DNA from: Deltaproteobacteria bacterium | GTDB lineage: Bacteria; Desulfobacterota; DSM-4660; Desulfatiglandales; B25-G16 | Direction of reading: 5' to 3' | NCBI GenBank assembly: GCA_019308645.1 | Contig: JAFDHR010000076.1 | Span: 1-11,326, forward strand | DNA length: 11,326 nucleotides | Shown: one piece after another, positions 1 through 7,480 of the stretch | How the letters are laid out: every line of letters starts with the position of its first letter | Position numbering within the stretch: the first letter of the stretch is position 1 | Notes under the pieces: model-generated | Database searches by the model: none | What the model saw: the letters and a program-made list of their open reading frames with translations, nothing else | Told to the model about the DNA's origin: nothing | Translations under genes and position numbers: made by a program

Positions 1-22
1 GCTTGCGAATCTTGAGGAATGA

Positions 23-42
23 GGCGTACTTACCAGTACGCC
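23..42. repeat. Short perfect inverted repeat (hairpin)
   Basis: GGCGTACT at 23-30 and AGTACGCC at 35-42 are perfect 8-bp arms around a 4-base loop. It lies in the non-coding stretch 1-235. The flanking bases (about 43-66) look like a dispersed intergenic repeat, but that resemblance comes from general familiarity and was not searched. No T-run follows, so it is not a convincing terminator. Confidence 0.6.
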
Positions 43-71
43 GCAATGACGAAAGATGAAGCGTAACGCAG

Positions 72-110
72 CCCTTCGACTTTGCTCAGGGCCGTGAGCC
101 TGTCGAACGG
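72..110. repeat. Intergenic inverted repeat of the CCTTCGAC/GTCGAACGG type
   Basis: The segment 72-90 (core CCCTTCGAC) and the segment 94-110 (core GTCGAACGG) are imperfect inverse copies, each also containing GCTCA or its counterpart TGAGC. Sequences of this form are common dispersed intergenic palindromes in many bacterial genomes (recollection, not a search). The rest of 1-235 shows no gene I can support; 111-235 is plain AT-rich sequence downstream of the minus-strand Sir2 gene. Confidence 0.5.
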
Positions 111-235
111 CAGTCGGACTTTTTACGAAGCCGTCAATGTTATATAAACACAATCTCTCATCGCTTCAAGGAAAAAATTTACCGCTGCCTTTTAATCCCA
201 CAGCCCAAAGAGCAGGAATCTGGGCGGCCAATAAG

Positions 236-1030
236 TTATTTCTTTTTTTCAAGCCCCGTCCGGAAGGGAGGGGTCGTTGACATCTCAAGCATATCCCCTA
301 ACACACGAGAGACCGATTCATGGATCACCAGGCTTGCCCTGGAATCAAGGGGTGTTTCATCGCGATTTATTATCATCAGCTTTGCCCCGCTTTGAACTGC
401 TGTAAAAGGAACAGAAGCAGCAGGATACACCACGAGTGAAGAGCCTAATACAATACAGAGATCACATTCGCGAGCATGCATAATTGCGGTCGTCATCTTT
501 TCTTCAGGCATGGCCTGGCCGAATGAGATAGTATCTGGTTTGAGGATATCGGAGCAATCGTCGCAATACGGGACTTTCACGCCTGATTGTATCCGTTGTT
601 GGATTTCATCCCTGTCATATTTTTTTCCACAACTGAGACAGGAAACTGAAAAAGCGGTGCCGTGAATTTCAATAATTTTGTCTGGCGAGTTTCCTGACTT
701 GTGGTGAAGCCAGTCGATGTTCTGGGTGACTACTGATAGGAGCTTCCCCATGTCTTCCAGGACTTTAATCGCACGGTGAGCACGGTTTGGGACAGCATCT
801 TTCATAGTCTGATAAAACTCTGTGCTCATTTGCCAGTATTTTTCCCTGGTGTTTTCATCCGATATAATTTTCTCAAAGAGAAAATCTGATGGATCGTACC
901 TGCTCCAGACACCTCCCGGGCTTCTGAAATCAGGAATACCTGATTCCGTACTCAGTCCGGCACCTGAGAACACGAGAATCTTTTCAGATGTTTGTATCAT
1001 TTCTGCGCCTTTGGCAATCAATGGATCCAT
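236..1030 (-). CDS. Sir2-family NAD-dependent protein deacylase (sirtuin)
   Basis: This is a cytoplasmic sirtuin of 264 residues, the usual size for bacterial CobB/Sir2 enzymes, which remove acyl groups from protein lysines using NAD+. The NAD-binding motif GAGLSTESGIPDFRS is at residues 23-37, TQNID at 102-106, the catalytic histidine in IHG at H123, and GSSL at 196-199. The structural zinc site has all four cysteines as two CxxC pairs (C131/C134 and C156/C159). The Tyr-x-x-Arg pair that marks SIRT5-like desuccinylases is not obvious, so deacetylation is the more cautious reading. The start at 1030 is supported by AAGGAG at 1041-1046 (minus strand), ten bases upstream. It appears monocistronic; the next gene on this strand is 460 bp away. 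The substrate cannot be told from sequence. Confidence 0.95.
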   Translation of the reverse strand: MDPLIAKGAEMIQTSEKILVFSGAGLSTESGIPDFRSPGGVWSRYDPSDFLFEKIISDENTREKYWQMSTEFYQTMKDAVPNRAHRAIKVLEDMGKLLSVVTQNIDWLHHKSGNSPDKIIEIHGTAFSVSCLSCGKKYDRDEIQQRIQSGVKVPYCDDCSDILKPDTISFGQAMPEEKMTTAIMHARECDLCIVLGSSLVVYPAASVPFTAVQSGAKLMIINRDETPLDSRASLVIHESVSRVLGDMLEMSTTPPFRTGLEKKK

Positions 1031-1155
1031 GCTTTATTGTCTCCTTCATTTTTCTTCATGGATGCGTAATTAAGGCCCGCTCACCCACACAAAGAATAGC
1101 ATCAATTCTGTGCTGTAAGTTTCCTTAAATGTGGATAGCACCTGTAGAATATATT

Positions 1156-1300
1156 TAGTGCCTGAACGAAAAGCCAGTTCAGGCACGATTTTAGATTTTA
1201 GATTGCGGATTTTGGATTAAAAAATAAAGCAATTTCAAAGCTTTGAAGATTTAACGCCAAAGCTTGAAAACTATATTTCGAGGTTTTCGTTCAGACACTA
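1156..1300. repeat. Short element with 17-bp terminal inverted repeats
   Basis: TAGTGCCTGAACGAAAA at 1156-1172 is mirrored by TTTTCGTTCAGACACTA at 1284-1300, matching at 16 of 17 positions. The left end also forms a separate 10-bp hairpin (GTGCCTGAAC 1158-1167 with GTTCAGGCAC 1177-1186). Inside are an AT-rich run of ATTTTAGATT-like words (about 1187-1218) and the perfect 14-bp palindrome TTCAAAGCTTTGAA at 1234-1247. There is no coding capacity. Size and ends fit a MITE-like non-autonomous element or a folded intergenic repeat, but I see no clear target-site duplication. Confidence 0.6.
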
Positions 1301-1305
1301 TTTAT

Positions 1306-1366
1306 GTAATTAGTCAGGCTATCACATTGAACCGTGAACTTGGGAACTTTGAACCTGAGCAGTTAC
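1306..1366. mobile_element. 61-bp inverted-repeat element, related to the one at 7481-7689
   Basis: The left end GTAATTAGTCAGG (1306-1318) is an inverse match (10 of 13) to the right end, whose complement reads GTAACTGCTCAGG. The right half, 1333-1366, closely matches 7658-7691 (shared core GGAACTTTGAACCTG, then AGTTA). Flanking bases CTATTTAT (1298-1305) and CTATGTAT (1367-1374) match at 7 of 8 and may be a target-site duplication. It abuts the repeat ending at 1300. The remainder of the gap, 1031-1155 and 1367-1490, shows no gene I can support. Confidence 0.5.
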
Positions 1367-1490
1367 CTATGTATTGGATACAGTCTATATAAAAAGGTTT
1401 CCCCATTCAACAGCAAAAAAAGACATTCATGTTTTTTCCTACGCGTTTGAGCAGATATAAAATGTATAATAATAAGGCGTATGTATACGT

Positions 1491-2075
1491 TCAAAAGGTA
1501 GGTCTGGAGCTGAAAAAGGGGTTGGTACGGCGCTCTCTGCCAACTGTGGTTGCCGGGCCATGTCCTGGATATACTCGCACATCATCTCCTAAGGGAAAGA
1601 TTTTTGTTACAACCCCATCTATCAATTTGTTATAATCTCCTCCAGGAAAATCGGTTCTTCCTATAGAACCTGCAAAAAGGGTATCACCAGTAAAGATAGC
1701 GCCAGGTGAATGGAAGCTCACTCCCCCGGGAGAGTGGCCAGGAGTATGAATCACTGAGATACTATAAGTGCCGAAGTGGAGTTCCTGGCCATTATAGAGA
1801 TATCCATCTGGTCTAAAATGGAGGGCTGGGGCATCAAGGTTGTGAATGAATAGGGGAGCCTTGGTTATTTGTTTTAGTTCACCAGCACCCCCAATATGAT
1901 CAATGTGACCATGGGTAATAAGTATGTAGAGAATCTTCAGAGCATTCCCTGAGATTTCTTTTACAATACGCAATACTTCATCTCCAGGGTCAATTACCAC
2001 TCCCTCTTTTGTTTCTTTGCAGCCTAAAATATAACAATTAGCCTGATAAGGGCCAACAACTAATTTTCTAAGCAT
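1491..2075 (-). CDS. Metallo-beta-lactamase-fold hydrolase, glyoxalase-II-like
   Basis: This is a single-domain cytoplasmic enzyme of about 194 residues in the group of small MBL-fold hydrolases related to glyoxalase II (hydroxyacylglutathione hydrolase). The zinc ligands are all visible: the THGHIDH motif, then TPGHSPGG, then the aspartate of GDTLFAGSIGR, then YPGHGP near the C-terminus. It lacks the extra C-terminal helical domain of classical glyoxalase II, so the natural thioester or other substrate is unknown. I chose the ATG at 2075, not the one at 2090: GGAG (complement of 2085-2088) lies nine bases before it, and proteins of this family typically begin just ahead of the VVGPxQANCYI segment seen here. 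The 2090 start would add five residues. A candidate promoter lies at 2162-2189. Confidence 0.9.
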   Translation of the reverse strand: MLRKLVVGPYQANCYILGCKETKEGVVIDPGDEVLRIVKEISGNALKILYILITHGHIDHIGGAGELKQITKAPLFIHNLDAPALHFRPDGYLYNGQELHFGTYSISVIHTPGHSPGGVSFHSPGAIFTGDTLFAGSIGRTDFPGGDYNKLIDGVVTKIFPLGDDVRVYPGHGPATTVGRERRTNPFFSSRPTF

Positions 2076-2161
2076 GGTGTATAACTCCATCGTATTGTGC
2101 TATGTCTGCCGTTTACTATGGATATTGCAGCAGGCCATGTATAATCACTCTTGAAGTGTAA

Positions 2162-2189
2162 AAAATAAGGTAAAATTTTACATTGTCAA
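2162..2189 (-). promoter_or_regulatory. Candidate promoter for the MBL-fold gene with internal palindrome
   Basis: Read on the minus strand, a perfect TTGACA (2189-2184) is followed after 16 bases by TATTTT (2167-2162, four of six consensus bases). The spacer contains the perfect 12-bp palindrome GTAAAATTTTAC (2170-2181), placed where a repressor dimer could block RNA polymerase. The start codon is about 90 bases downstream. This is inference from motif spacing only. Confidence 0.4.
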
Positions 2190-2292
2190 GCTATCCCCTT
2201 TGAGGGTAAGAAAGAAATTGATACAGAAGATGAGAGTATGCAATAGTATTTAGCTGAATGCCAGATACTTCCAGAGATTTGCATATATTGGT

Positions 2293-2786
2293 AAAGAGGG
2301 TAGGGTGGTCAAGGGGATCCATTTGGTTGATCTGAAACATGCCGGCGATCCAGTAGAAAAAATGTATCTGCTCAATAATTTAAGGAAGGGCATGGGTATC
2401 TTTTTTTGTTATGCCCTTCTTAATAGGGCGCCTTGCCATGTCATTTCAAAATTGGGTAATAGCAACTTGACCTTAGAGTTATATGATCCGTCTATATTAC
2501 CCAATTTTGAAACGACAACTAAGCTTAAGTTATATTTAAGGGCATAAGCAAAAAAAGGTCAGGAACTGGGTGCAGGTGTAATTTTACCCACCATTATGGA
2601 TGGAGATGGAACACAGGCAGGCTATGATCTTGAATATACAAAAGCCCAGATGTCGTTGATATACCGGTAGTGACTTCAGGTGGTGCACAGATTCTCCTTG
2701 CTGCTTCTGTGTTTCATTATCACATCTTAAGCATTAAAGAGGTGAAGGATTATCTAAAGGAAAAGGGATTGAAAGTGAATGAATAA
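2293..2786 (+). pseudogene. hisF: Broken hisF (imidazole glycerol phosphate synthase cyclase subunit)
   Basis: HisF makes imidazole glycerol phosphate in histidine synthesis and is normally about 250 residues. Here the N-terminal signature KEGRVVKGIHLVDLKHAGDP (about 2293-2352) is followed by a few more codons to about 2397. The C-terminal third resumes at about 2551 with [20 protein letters not shown] and GYDLEYTKA, matching the family's ELGAGEILLTSMDRDGTKxGYD region. A frameshift near 2645 then leads to [10 protein letters not shown], about 17 residues are missing, and LAASVFHYH to the stop at 2784-2786 is the family's C-terminus. About 120 central residues are gone, replaced by the element at 2400-2557, and the conserved PCLDV start is unrecognisable upstream of 2293. 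The relic's last eight bases overlap the next gene. Active product is excluded by the missing barrel core. Confidence 0.85.
2400..2557. mobile_element. 158-bp nested inverted-repeat element inside the hisF relic
   Basis: The outer arms are CTTTTTTTGTTATGCCCTT (2400-2418) and AAGGGCATAAGCAAAAAAAG (2538-2557), inverse copies differing by one inserted base. The inner arms at 2440-2461 and 2495-2516 pair over 22 bp with one mismatch, including the perfect 18-bp core TTTCAAAATTGGGTAATA, around a 33-base loop. The element lies at the point where the hisF reading is interrupted. It has no credible coding content; the open frame from 2305 simply runs into it and stops at 2545. It could be a MITE, the footprint of a larger transposon, or a structured repeat. 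No target duplication is visible, perhaps because flanking hisF sequence was deleted. Confidence 0.6.
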
Positions 2787-3882
2787 CATTACACAGAAAG
2801 AACTGATGACACGCAAAGAATATTTGATGAGGCAGAAGGAGGAAAAAGGGCGAAAACTTTTTGGGATTTTCCCTGCCTACTACCCCAAAGAGATCCTCTG
2901 GGCTATGAATGTGCTGCCAGTGGAGGTCTGGGATCCGCCACTCGAGGTTAACCATGCGAACGCTCACCTGCAGCCCTATATTTGCTCGGTAGTTAAACTG
3001 GGATTAGAGCTCATACTGCAGGGCAAGTGCAAGGATATAGATAGCTTCTTGTTCCCTCACACCTGTGACTCTATCCAGAATCTGGCCTCTATTGTGTCTG
3101 ATTACCTGAACCTTGATAAGCCCTGCTATTTTTTTTACCATCCCAAGGCTCCGTACAGTGCTGCATCCAGGCGCTACTATCTGGATGAGCTTAAGGGCCT
3201 GGTGTTAAGGCTGGAAACACAGCTTGGGGCCCTTGATTTCTCTGAACTGAAACATCAGGTGAAGAAAGGGCATGAGGTGGCCGCATTACTCAAAGAACTG
3301 TATAGGCTCAGGGCCTGTGGTGAACTTACCTCCTCTAATACCGATTTTTACCAGATAATCCGAAGAGGTGAATACTTGCATCCTGATGATTTCCTGCCCC
3401 TGCTTGAGGAATTCCTTTCCATCTCAAGGGGCCATAGTCGCAAGGGTCCATCAGTAATTCTGAGCGGTATTCTGCCAAATCCCCCTGAGGTCCTCAAAAT
3501 CCTGGACAAAATGGGGGTGAGGGTTGCTGACGACGATCTTTTGAGTTGCGGCAGACGGCTTTTGGCACCTGAGAGTAGAAACGAAGATCCCTTTGAAGCT
3601 ATGGCCGAGGATTATTTTGGTATGCCCCCGTGCACCACCAAAAACTCGTCTCTGAAAGCACGTGCGGATTATCTTTTTAAAAAAATTGAGCGTAGCAAAG
3701 CCAAAGCGGTAATTTTTTATATGGTAAAATTCTGTGAGACTGAGCTATTTGATGTGCCGTATCTTGTAGAAGAGCTGAAAAAGAGGGGGCTGGCTACTCT
3801 CCTTATAGACTCCGAGGTAAACCAGGGTCTAAGCGGTCAGTTAGAAACCCGTGTTGGGGCCTTTGTAGAAATGATCAGTTAG
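2779..3882 (+). CDS. 2-hydroxyacyl-CoA dehydratase / benzoyl-CoA reductase family subunit (BcrC/BadD/HgdB-like)
   Basis: The 367-residue protein belongs to the HgdB/BcrC family of cytoplasmic iron-sulfur subunits that accept low-potential electrons and carry out ketyl-radical dehydration or aromatic ring reduction of acyl-CoA substrates. Family signatures are PYICS (C69), PHTCDSIQNL (C96) and VKFCETELFDVPYL (C319), giving three candidate [4Fe-4S] cysteines. Length and position just ahead of a 437-residue partner match the order of bcrC then bcrB in benzoyl-CoA reductase operons. I take the ATG at 2779; AAGGG at 2763-2767 lies 11 bases upstream. That ribosome site and start fall inside the tail of the hisF relic. 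An alternative ATG at 2806 lacks a good site. Substrate is unknown; other family activities include 2-hydroxyglutaryl- or lactoyl-CoA dehydration and double-cubane reductases. Confidence 0.85.
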   Translation: MNNITQKELMTRKEYLMRQKEEKGRKLFGIFPAYYPKEILWAMNVLPVEVWDPPLEVNHANAHLQPYICSVVKLGLELILQGKCKDIDSFLFPHTCDSIQNLASIVSDYLNLDKPCYFFYHPKAPYSAASRRYYLDELKGLVLRLETQLGALDFSELKHQVKKGHEVAALLKELYRLRACGELTSSNTDFYQIIRRGEYLHPDDFLPLLEEFLSISRGHSRKGPSVILSGILPNPPEVLKILDKMGVRVADDDLLSCGRRLLAPESRNEDPFEAMAEDYFGMPPCTTKNSSLKARADYLFKKIERSKAKAVIFYMVKFCETELFDVPYLVEELKKRGLATLLIDSEVNQGLSGQLETRVGAFVEMIS

Positions 3883-3891
3883 AGGATTTTT

Positions 3892-5205
3892 ATGTCATTA
3901 ATTAAGAATGTACGTTACCATTTCATGAAAGATCTTGGCGCCCCAGCCCTCATGCGTTTTTCTCGGTTAAAGAAGAAAAAGCGCCCAACAAATCCCAACC
4001 CCAACTTTGGGCCATCACTGAAGAGCACCAATCGTTTAAAGGAGATTATGGCCAGACATTACTTCCTGTCACGCTACGCTGAGGGAGCGAAACCTGTGGC
4101 CTGGGTAACCAGTGGTGCACCTGTTGAGCTGCTAAGGGCTTTTGATTTCTACACATTCTATCCAGAAAACCACGGAGCTCTCTGTGGGGCGAAAAAGATG
4201 GGTCCAGAACTGTGCGTCATAGCAGAGGAACATGGCTATAATCAAGACCTGTGCTCATATGCACGCATAGATTTAGGGCACTATTTCTCTGGCATAACCC
4301 CGGTCGGTAAATTACCAAAGCCGGACATTTTGTTCGCCTCCAACAATATCTGCCAGACAGTAGTCTACTGGTATAAGGCTTTGGCCCATTACTGGAAAGT
4401 GTCACTTGTTCTCTTTGACACGCCATATAACTTTTCAACTATAACAGAACATGATATCTCTTACATGGTCCGTCAGTTCGAAGAGATGATTCCATTATTA
4501 GAGCAGGTATCCAGGCAGCGTTTCAACTATAAGAAGCTTCAGGGAATTATTGGTATTGCAAAGGAAGGCTCTCTCACCTGGGGTGAGGTTTTGGCTACCA
4601 TGAAGTCCCAACCAGCGCCCATGACAATCTTTGATGCATTTGGACATCTCGCCCCCATTGTTTCGTTGCGCGGGCTGCCTGTGGCCCTGGAATACTATCG
4701 CATCCTTTTAGATGAGCTGAAGGAGCGAATTGAGCATGGCGTGGGGGCTATCACACATGAGCGCAAGAGACTCATGTGGGACAACATCGCAATCTGGTAT
4801 AAAGTCCGAGATCTCTCCGATATCTTTGCCGCTCACGGTATGAACTTTGTTACTGCCACCTATACAAACGCCTGGGCTGAGACTATTTACGATTTAGATG
4901 TGAACCAACCATTCGAGTCCATGGCCAAGGCCTACAGCCTCGTAATACTTAACAATAACCTTAATAATCGGTTAGAGCTTATGGAACGACTTATTAAGGA
5001 GTATCGGGTTGACGGCCTGGTGATCCACTCTGCGAGAAGTTGTAAGCCTTATTCGGTGGGTCAGTGTGACCTTGCCCGCATTTTGATGGACAGGCTTACC
5101 ATTCCCTCTGTGGTCATAGAAGCAGACATCACTGATTCCAGGGTGTACTTTGAGGAACAGACACGCACCCGGATTGAGGCTTTTTTTGAGGCTATGGAGA
5201 GTTAG
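3892..5205 (+). CDS. 2-hydroxyacyl-CoA dehydratase / benzoyl-CoA reductase family subunit (BcrB/BadE-like)
   Basis: This 437-residue protein is the likely partner of the preceding gene, starting nine bases after its stop with AGAGGA at 3881-3886 as ribosome site, so the two are translationally coupled. Its size fits the BcrB-type subunit. Candidate cluster cysteines are C121 (DLCSYARIDLG), C154 (SNNICQTVVYW) and C384 (HSARSCKPYSVGQ). The C-terminal EADITDSRVYFEEQTRTRIE segment (410-429) is the family's typical end, where an acidic/arginine stretch closes the fold. Together the pair should form the catalytic heterodimer; such enzymes need an ATP-driven electron donor of the HgdC/BcrA-D (ASKHA ATPase) type, and none is in this window. 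Whether it acts on benzoyl-CoA or another acyl-CoA cannot be told from sequence alone. Confidence 0.85.
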   Translation: MSLIKNVRYHFMKDLGAPALMRFSRLKKKKRPTNPNPNFGPSLKSTNRLKEIMARHYFLSRYAEGAKPVAWVTSGAPVELLRAFDFYTFYPENHGALCGAKKMGPELCVIAEEHGYNQDLCSYARIDLGHYFSGITPVGKLPKPDILFASNNICQTVVYWYKALAHYWKVSLVLFDTPYNFSTITEHDISYMVRQFEEMIPLLEQVSRQRFNYKKLQGIIGIAKEGSLTWGEVLATMKSQPAPMTIFDAFGHLAPIVSLRGLPVALEYYRILLDELKERIEHGVGAITHERKRLMWDNIAIWYKVRDLSDIFAAHGMNFVTATYTNAWAETIYDLDVNQPFESMAKAYSLVILNNNLNNRLELMERLIKEYRVDGLVIHSARSCKPYSVGQCDLARILMDRLTIPSVVIEADITDSRVYFEEQTRTRIEAFFEAMES

Positions 5206-5322
5206 AAAGCCGAAATTCGCGCTATGTCGGTATCATAGACGTAAGACTTTGATTCGCAAATATAGAGATCTTAGAGGAAGCATATGTAAGCCCGCATTAT
5301 CCCTAACTTTGGCGTTCTTGTC

Positions 5323-5351
5323 TTGACATCCTCTCCTAATAGCCTTATCTT
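5323..5351 (+). promoter_or_regulatory. Candidate sigma70-type promoter upstream of the NifX-like/HtrA operon
   Basis: A perfect TTGACA (5323-5328) is followed after 17 bases by TATCTT (5346-5351, four of six consensus bases). It would give a leader of about 165 bases before the ATG at 5521. A second candidate is listed at 5389-5416. The surrounding gap 5206-5520 shows no gene I can support. Confidence 0.4.
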
Positions 5352-5388
5352 TTCTAATTAAATTCCGGTTTTACATAGCAGGTAATAG

Positions 5389-5416
5389 CTGAAAAATAAC
5401 CATTGTAGAATATACT
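5389..5416 (+). promoter_or_regulatory. Second candidate promoter upstream of the NifX-like gene
   Basis: CTGAAA (5389-5394) and TATACT (5411-5416, five of six consensus bases) are 16 bases apart. The -10 match is better than that of the upstream candidate but the -35 is weaker. Confidence 0.3.
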
Positions 5417-5441
5417 ACTTTCTTCGCCTTCGCCATAATAT

Positions 5442-5457
5442 CCTGCAGTTCTGCAGG
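5442..5457. promoter_or_regulatory. Palindrome CCTGCAG-TT-CTGCAGG, possible operator
   Basis: Perfect 7-bp arms surround two bases, just downstream of both promoter candidates and about 65 bases before the NifX-like start codon. The compact symmetry fits a dimeric regulator site or a small leader hairpin; no specific regulator is implied. Confidence 0.35.
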
Positions 5458-5520
5458 GAGTTTCATTAAAAAGAGAGCGAAATATTAACGGAATAGTAAC
5501 AATGAAAGGAGAATATAAGC

Positions 5521-6018
5521 ATGAAAATTGCACTGGCTACAGATGATAATATGGGATTAGATGCAGTCCTCAGTCACCATTTTGGTAGGTGCCCCTATTA
5601 TATAGTGGTGGACGTTAAAGACAAAGAAATACAAGATATCAAGGCAGCAAAAAACCCCTTCTATGAAAGCCATGGCCAAGCTGGTGAGGTGCCTAATTTT
5701 ATACATAGCTTAGGAGCTGATGTAATCATTGCTGGTGGCATGGGCCCAAAAGCTATCGGCTTTTTTCAACAACTCGGCATTCAAGCACTTACAGGGGCCT
5801 CCGGCATAGTGGGGGACGTAATAAAATCTTACATACATGGACAGATCGAGGGAGCGGTTCCATGCAGTGATCACGATTCCTCACACTCTATCGAGACCCA
5901 TGAACATAGTGAAACAGAACGATTGGAAGAAGAGATGGTTGCCTTAAGGAGAGACTTAGCTAAAGCTCAAGAAACGCTTAACAGATTACAGGAAGAAAAG
6001 GGAAGCAAGAAACAGTAG
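5521..6018 (+). CDS. NifX/NifB-type dinitrogenase iron-molybdenum cofactor domain protein with coiled-coil tail
   Basis: Residues 1 to about 112 form the small domain shared by NifX, NafY and the NifB C-terminus (the dinitrogenase iron-molybdenum cofactor biosynthesis family), which binds metal-sulfur cofactors; the family's [10 protein letters not shown] signature is at 18-27 and the [13 protein letters not shown] loop at 66-78. A linker rich in His, Asp and Glu (about 115-132) follows, then a heptad-like charged helix (about 133-160) predicted to be a coiled coil. Stand-alone proteins of this family are widespread in anaerobes that do not fix nitrogen, so the name does not imply nitrogenase. 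AAAGGAG lies about ten bases before the ATG. The stop is 13 bases before the HtrA gene, so they are probably co-transcribed. The actual cofactor is unknown. Confidence 0.85.
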   Translation: MKIALATDDNMGLDAVLSHHFGRCPYYIVVDVKDKEIQDIKAAKNPFYESHGQAGEVPNFIHSLGADVIIAGGMGPKAIGFFQQLGIQALTGASGIVGDVIKSYIHGQIEGAVPCSDHDSSHSIETHEHSETERLEEEMVALRRDLAKAQETLNRLQEEKGSKKQ

Positions 6019-6031
6019 ACAAGGGGGTAAA

Positions 6032-7471
6032 ATGTTAATGAAAAATCAGTATTTTCAACTAAGCAAAAAAATTTTTATGGTTTTGGTTATTATCCTTTTT
6101 TTAGCTTTCGGTCTTGGCCAGAATGCCTTGGCGAAAAAAGGCATCCCTGATAGTTTTGCAGAGTTGGCAGCTAAACAGGCCCATGTGGCTGTGAATATTT
6201 CTACGACAAAAACAATTAAGACAATAAGAAGATTTTCTCCCTTTCAGAGCAGGGAGTTTAAGGATTTTTTTGGGGATGAGTTTTTCCGTCACTTCTTTGG
6301 CCAAACACCTGAACAGGAGATGAAACAGAGAAGCCTCGGTTCAGGTGTTGTTGTGAGTGGAGACGGCTACATCTTGACCAATAACCATGTAGTCGCAGAT
6401 GCAGACGAAATCCTGGTCACGCTTTCTGATAAGAAGAAATACGAAGCACAGATCATTGGTAAAGATCCCAAAAGCGATCTTGCCCTGATAAAGATCAAGA
6501 TAGAAAACACTATCCCAGCTGCCAGATTGGGGGATTCAGATAAGCTGATGGTAGGTGATTGGGTTGTGGCTATTGGAAATCCTTTTGGCCTCGGAAGTAC
6601 TGTAACCGCAGGCATTGTAAGCGCAAAGGGACGGGTAATAGGCGCCGGGCCATATGACAATTTCATTCAGACAGATGCCTCAATAAACCCTGGAAATTCA
6701 GGTGGACCTCTCTTCAATCTTGATGGAGAGGTTATCGGTATAAATACAGCAATAGTTGCCCCAAGTGGAGGAAATGTAGGTATTGGTTTTGCTATACCGA
6801 TTAACATGGCGAAATCCGTTATGCCTCAACTGAAAGAGAGAGGAAAGGTTATAAGAGGTTGGCTCGGTGTGAGCATTCAAGTAGTTACACAAGAGATTAA
6901 GGAAAAATTTGGTCTTAAAACTGAAGAAGGAGCCCTGATAGGGGAGGTCACTAAGGACAGTCCTGCTGATAAGGGAGGCCTCAAGAGGGGAGATGTAATA
7001 ATCAACTTTGACGGTAAACAGGTTAAGGCGATGAAAAGCCTGCCCGCTATGGTTGCAGAAACACCAGTAGGTAAAAAGGTAGAGATAATCATAATCAGAA
7101 AAGGGAAAGAAAAAAGACTCACGATTACAATAGTGGAATTGAAAGAAGAAACAAGAGTGGCTGCCACCATCCCTGAGATAGAAGAAGGTTTTGGATTATC
7201 TGTCCAAGAACTTACCCCTGAATTGGCGGAAAGCTTATCTTTAAAGGGTGAGAAGGGGTTAGTTATATCAGGTGTAAAGCAAGGTAGTCCAGCTTCTGAT
7301 GCAGGATTGCAACGAGGTGATCTGATTCAGGAGATAGAACATGAACCGGTAGAAAGCATAGGTGATTATAAAAGGATAATGAAGGAATCTTCATCAAAAA
7401 AACAGATCCTCATTGTGATAAAACATAGAGGTCATTCAAGATATGTGGTATTAAAAAGAGAAAAGAAGTGA
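6032..7471 (+). CDS. Periplasmic Do/HtrA-family serine protease (DegP/DegQ-like)
   Basis: The 479-residue protein is a periplasmic quality-control protease that degrades misfolded envelope proteins. A basic start and hydrophobic stretch (about 12-34) form a signal peptide ending near NALA-KK. The trypsin-like domain carries the triad H119 (TNNHVV), D149 (SDLALIKI) and S223 (GNSGGP). PDZ1 spans about 276-370 and PDZ2 about 385-475, each with the RGDxI loop (GLKRGDVI and GLQRGDLI). A Phe-rich segment, [19 protein letters not shown] (67-85), corresponds to the flexible LA-loop region of the family. AAGGGGG at 6021-6027 sits four bases before ATG 6032 and ten before ATG 6038; the latter (two residues shorter) may be the true start. 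No convincing terminator follows the stop. Confidence 0.95.
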   Translation: MLMKNQYFQLSKKIFMVLVIILFLAFGLGQNALAKKGIPDSFAELAAKQAHVAVNISTTKTIKTIRRFSPFQSREFKDFFGDEFFRHFFGQTPEQEMKQRSLGSGVVVSGDGYILTNNHVVADADEILVTLSDKKKYEAQIIGKDPKSDLALIKIKIENTIPAARLGDSDKLMVGDWVVAIGNPFGLGSTVTAGIVSAKGRVIGAGPYDNFIQTDASINPGNSGGPLFNLDGEVIGINTAIVAPSGGNVGIGFAIPINMAKSVMPQLKERGKVIRGWLGVSIQVVTQEIKEKFGLKTEEGALIGEVTKDSPADKGGLKRGDVIINFDGKQVKAMKSLPAMVAETPVGKKVEIIIIRKGKEKRLTITIVELKEETRVAATIPEIEEGFGLSVQELTPELAESLSLKGEKGLVISGVKQGSPASDAGLQRGDLIQEIEHEPVESIGDYKRIMKESSSKKQILIVIKHRGHSRYVVLKREKK

Positions 7472-7480
7472 CATTTTTGG

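Noticed and set aside
1..235. tRNA, CRISPR or small RNA in the opening gap
   Set aside because: No cloverleaf, no regularly spaced direct repeats and no promoter-terminator pair were seen; only hairpin repeats.
1429..1635. Open frame of 68 codons on the plus strand
   Set aside because: It runs antisense into the MBL-fold gene and has no recognisable protein features or good ribosome site.
2462..2494. Outward promoter in the loop of the hisF-relic element, driving the BcrC/BcrB-like genes
   Set aside because: TTGACC at 2467 has a TATATT only after 20 bases and TATGAT only after 9, so the spacing does not fit.
2305..2547. 80-codon open frame as a small gene
   Set aside because: Its first half is the hisF N-terminus and its second half is the non-coding inverted-repeat element, so it is a pseudogene fragment.
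5315..5340. Possible IS200/IS605-type end (CTTGACATCCTC)
   Set aside because: The phrase resembles ends of such elements, but no matching GC-rich end hairpin, TnpA/TnpB fragment or second end is present; it fits a promoter -35 as well.
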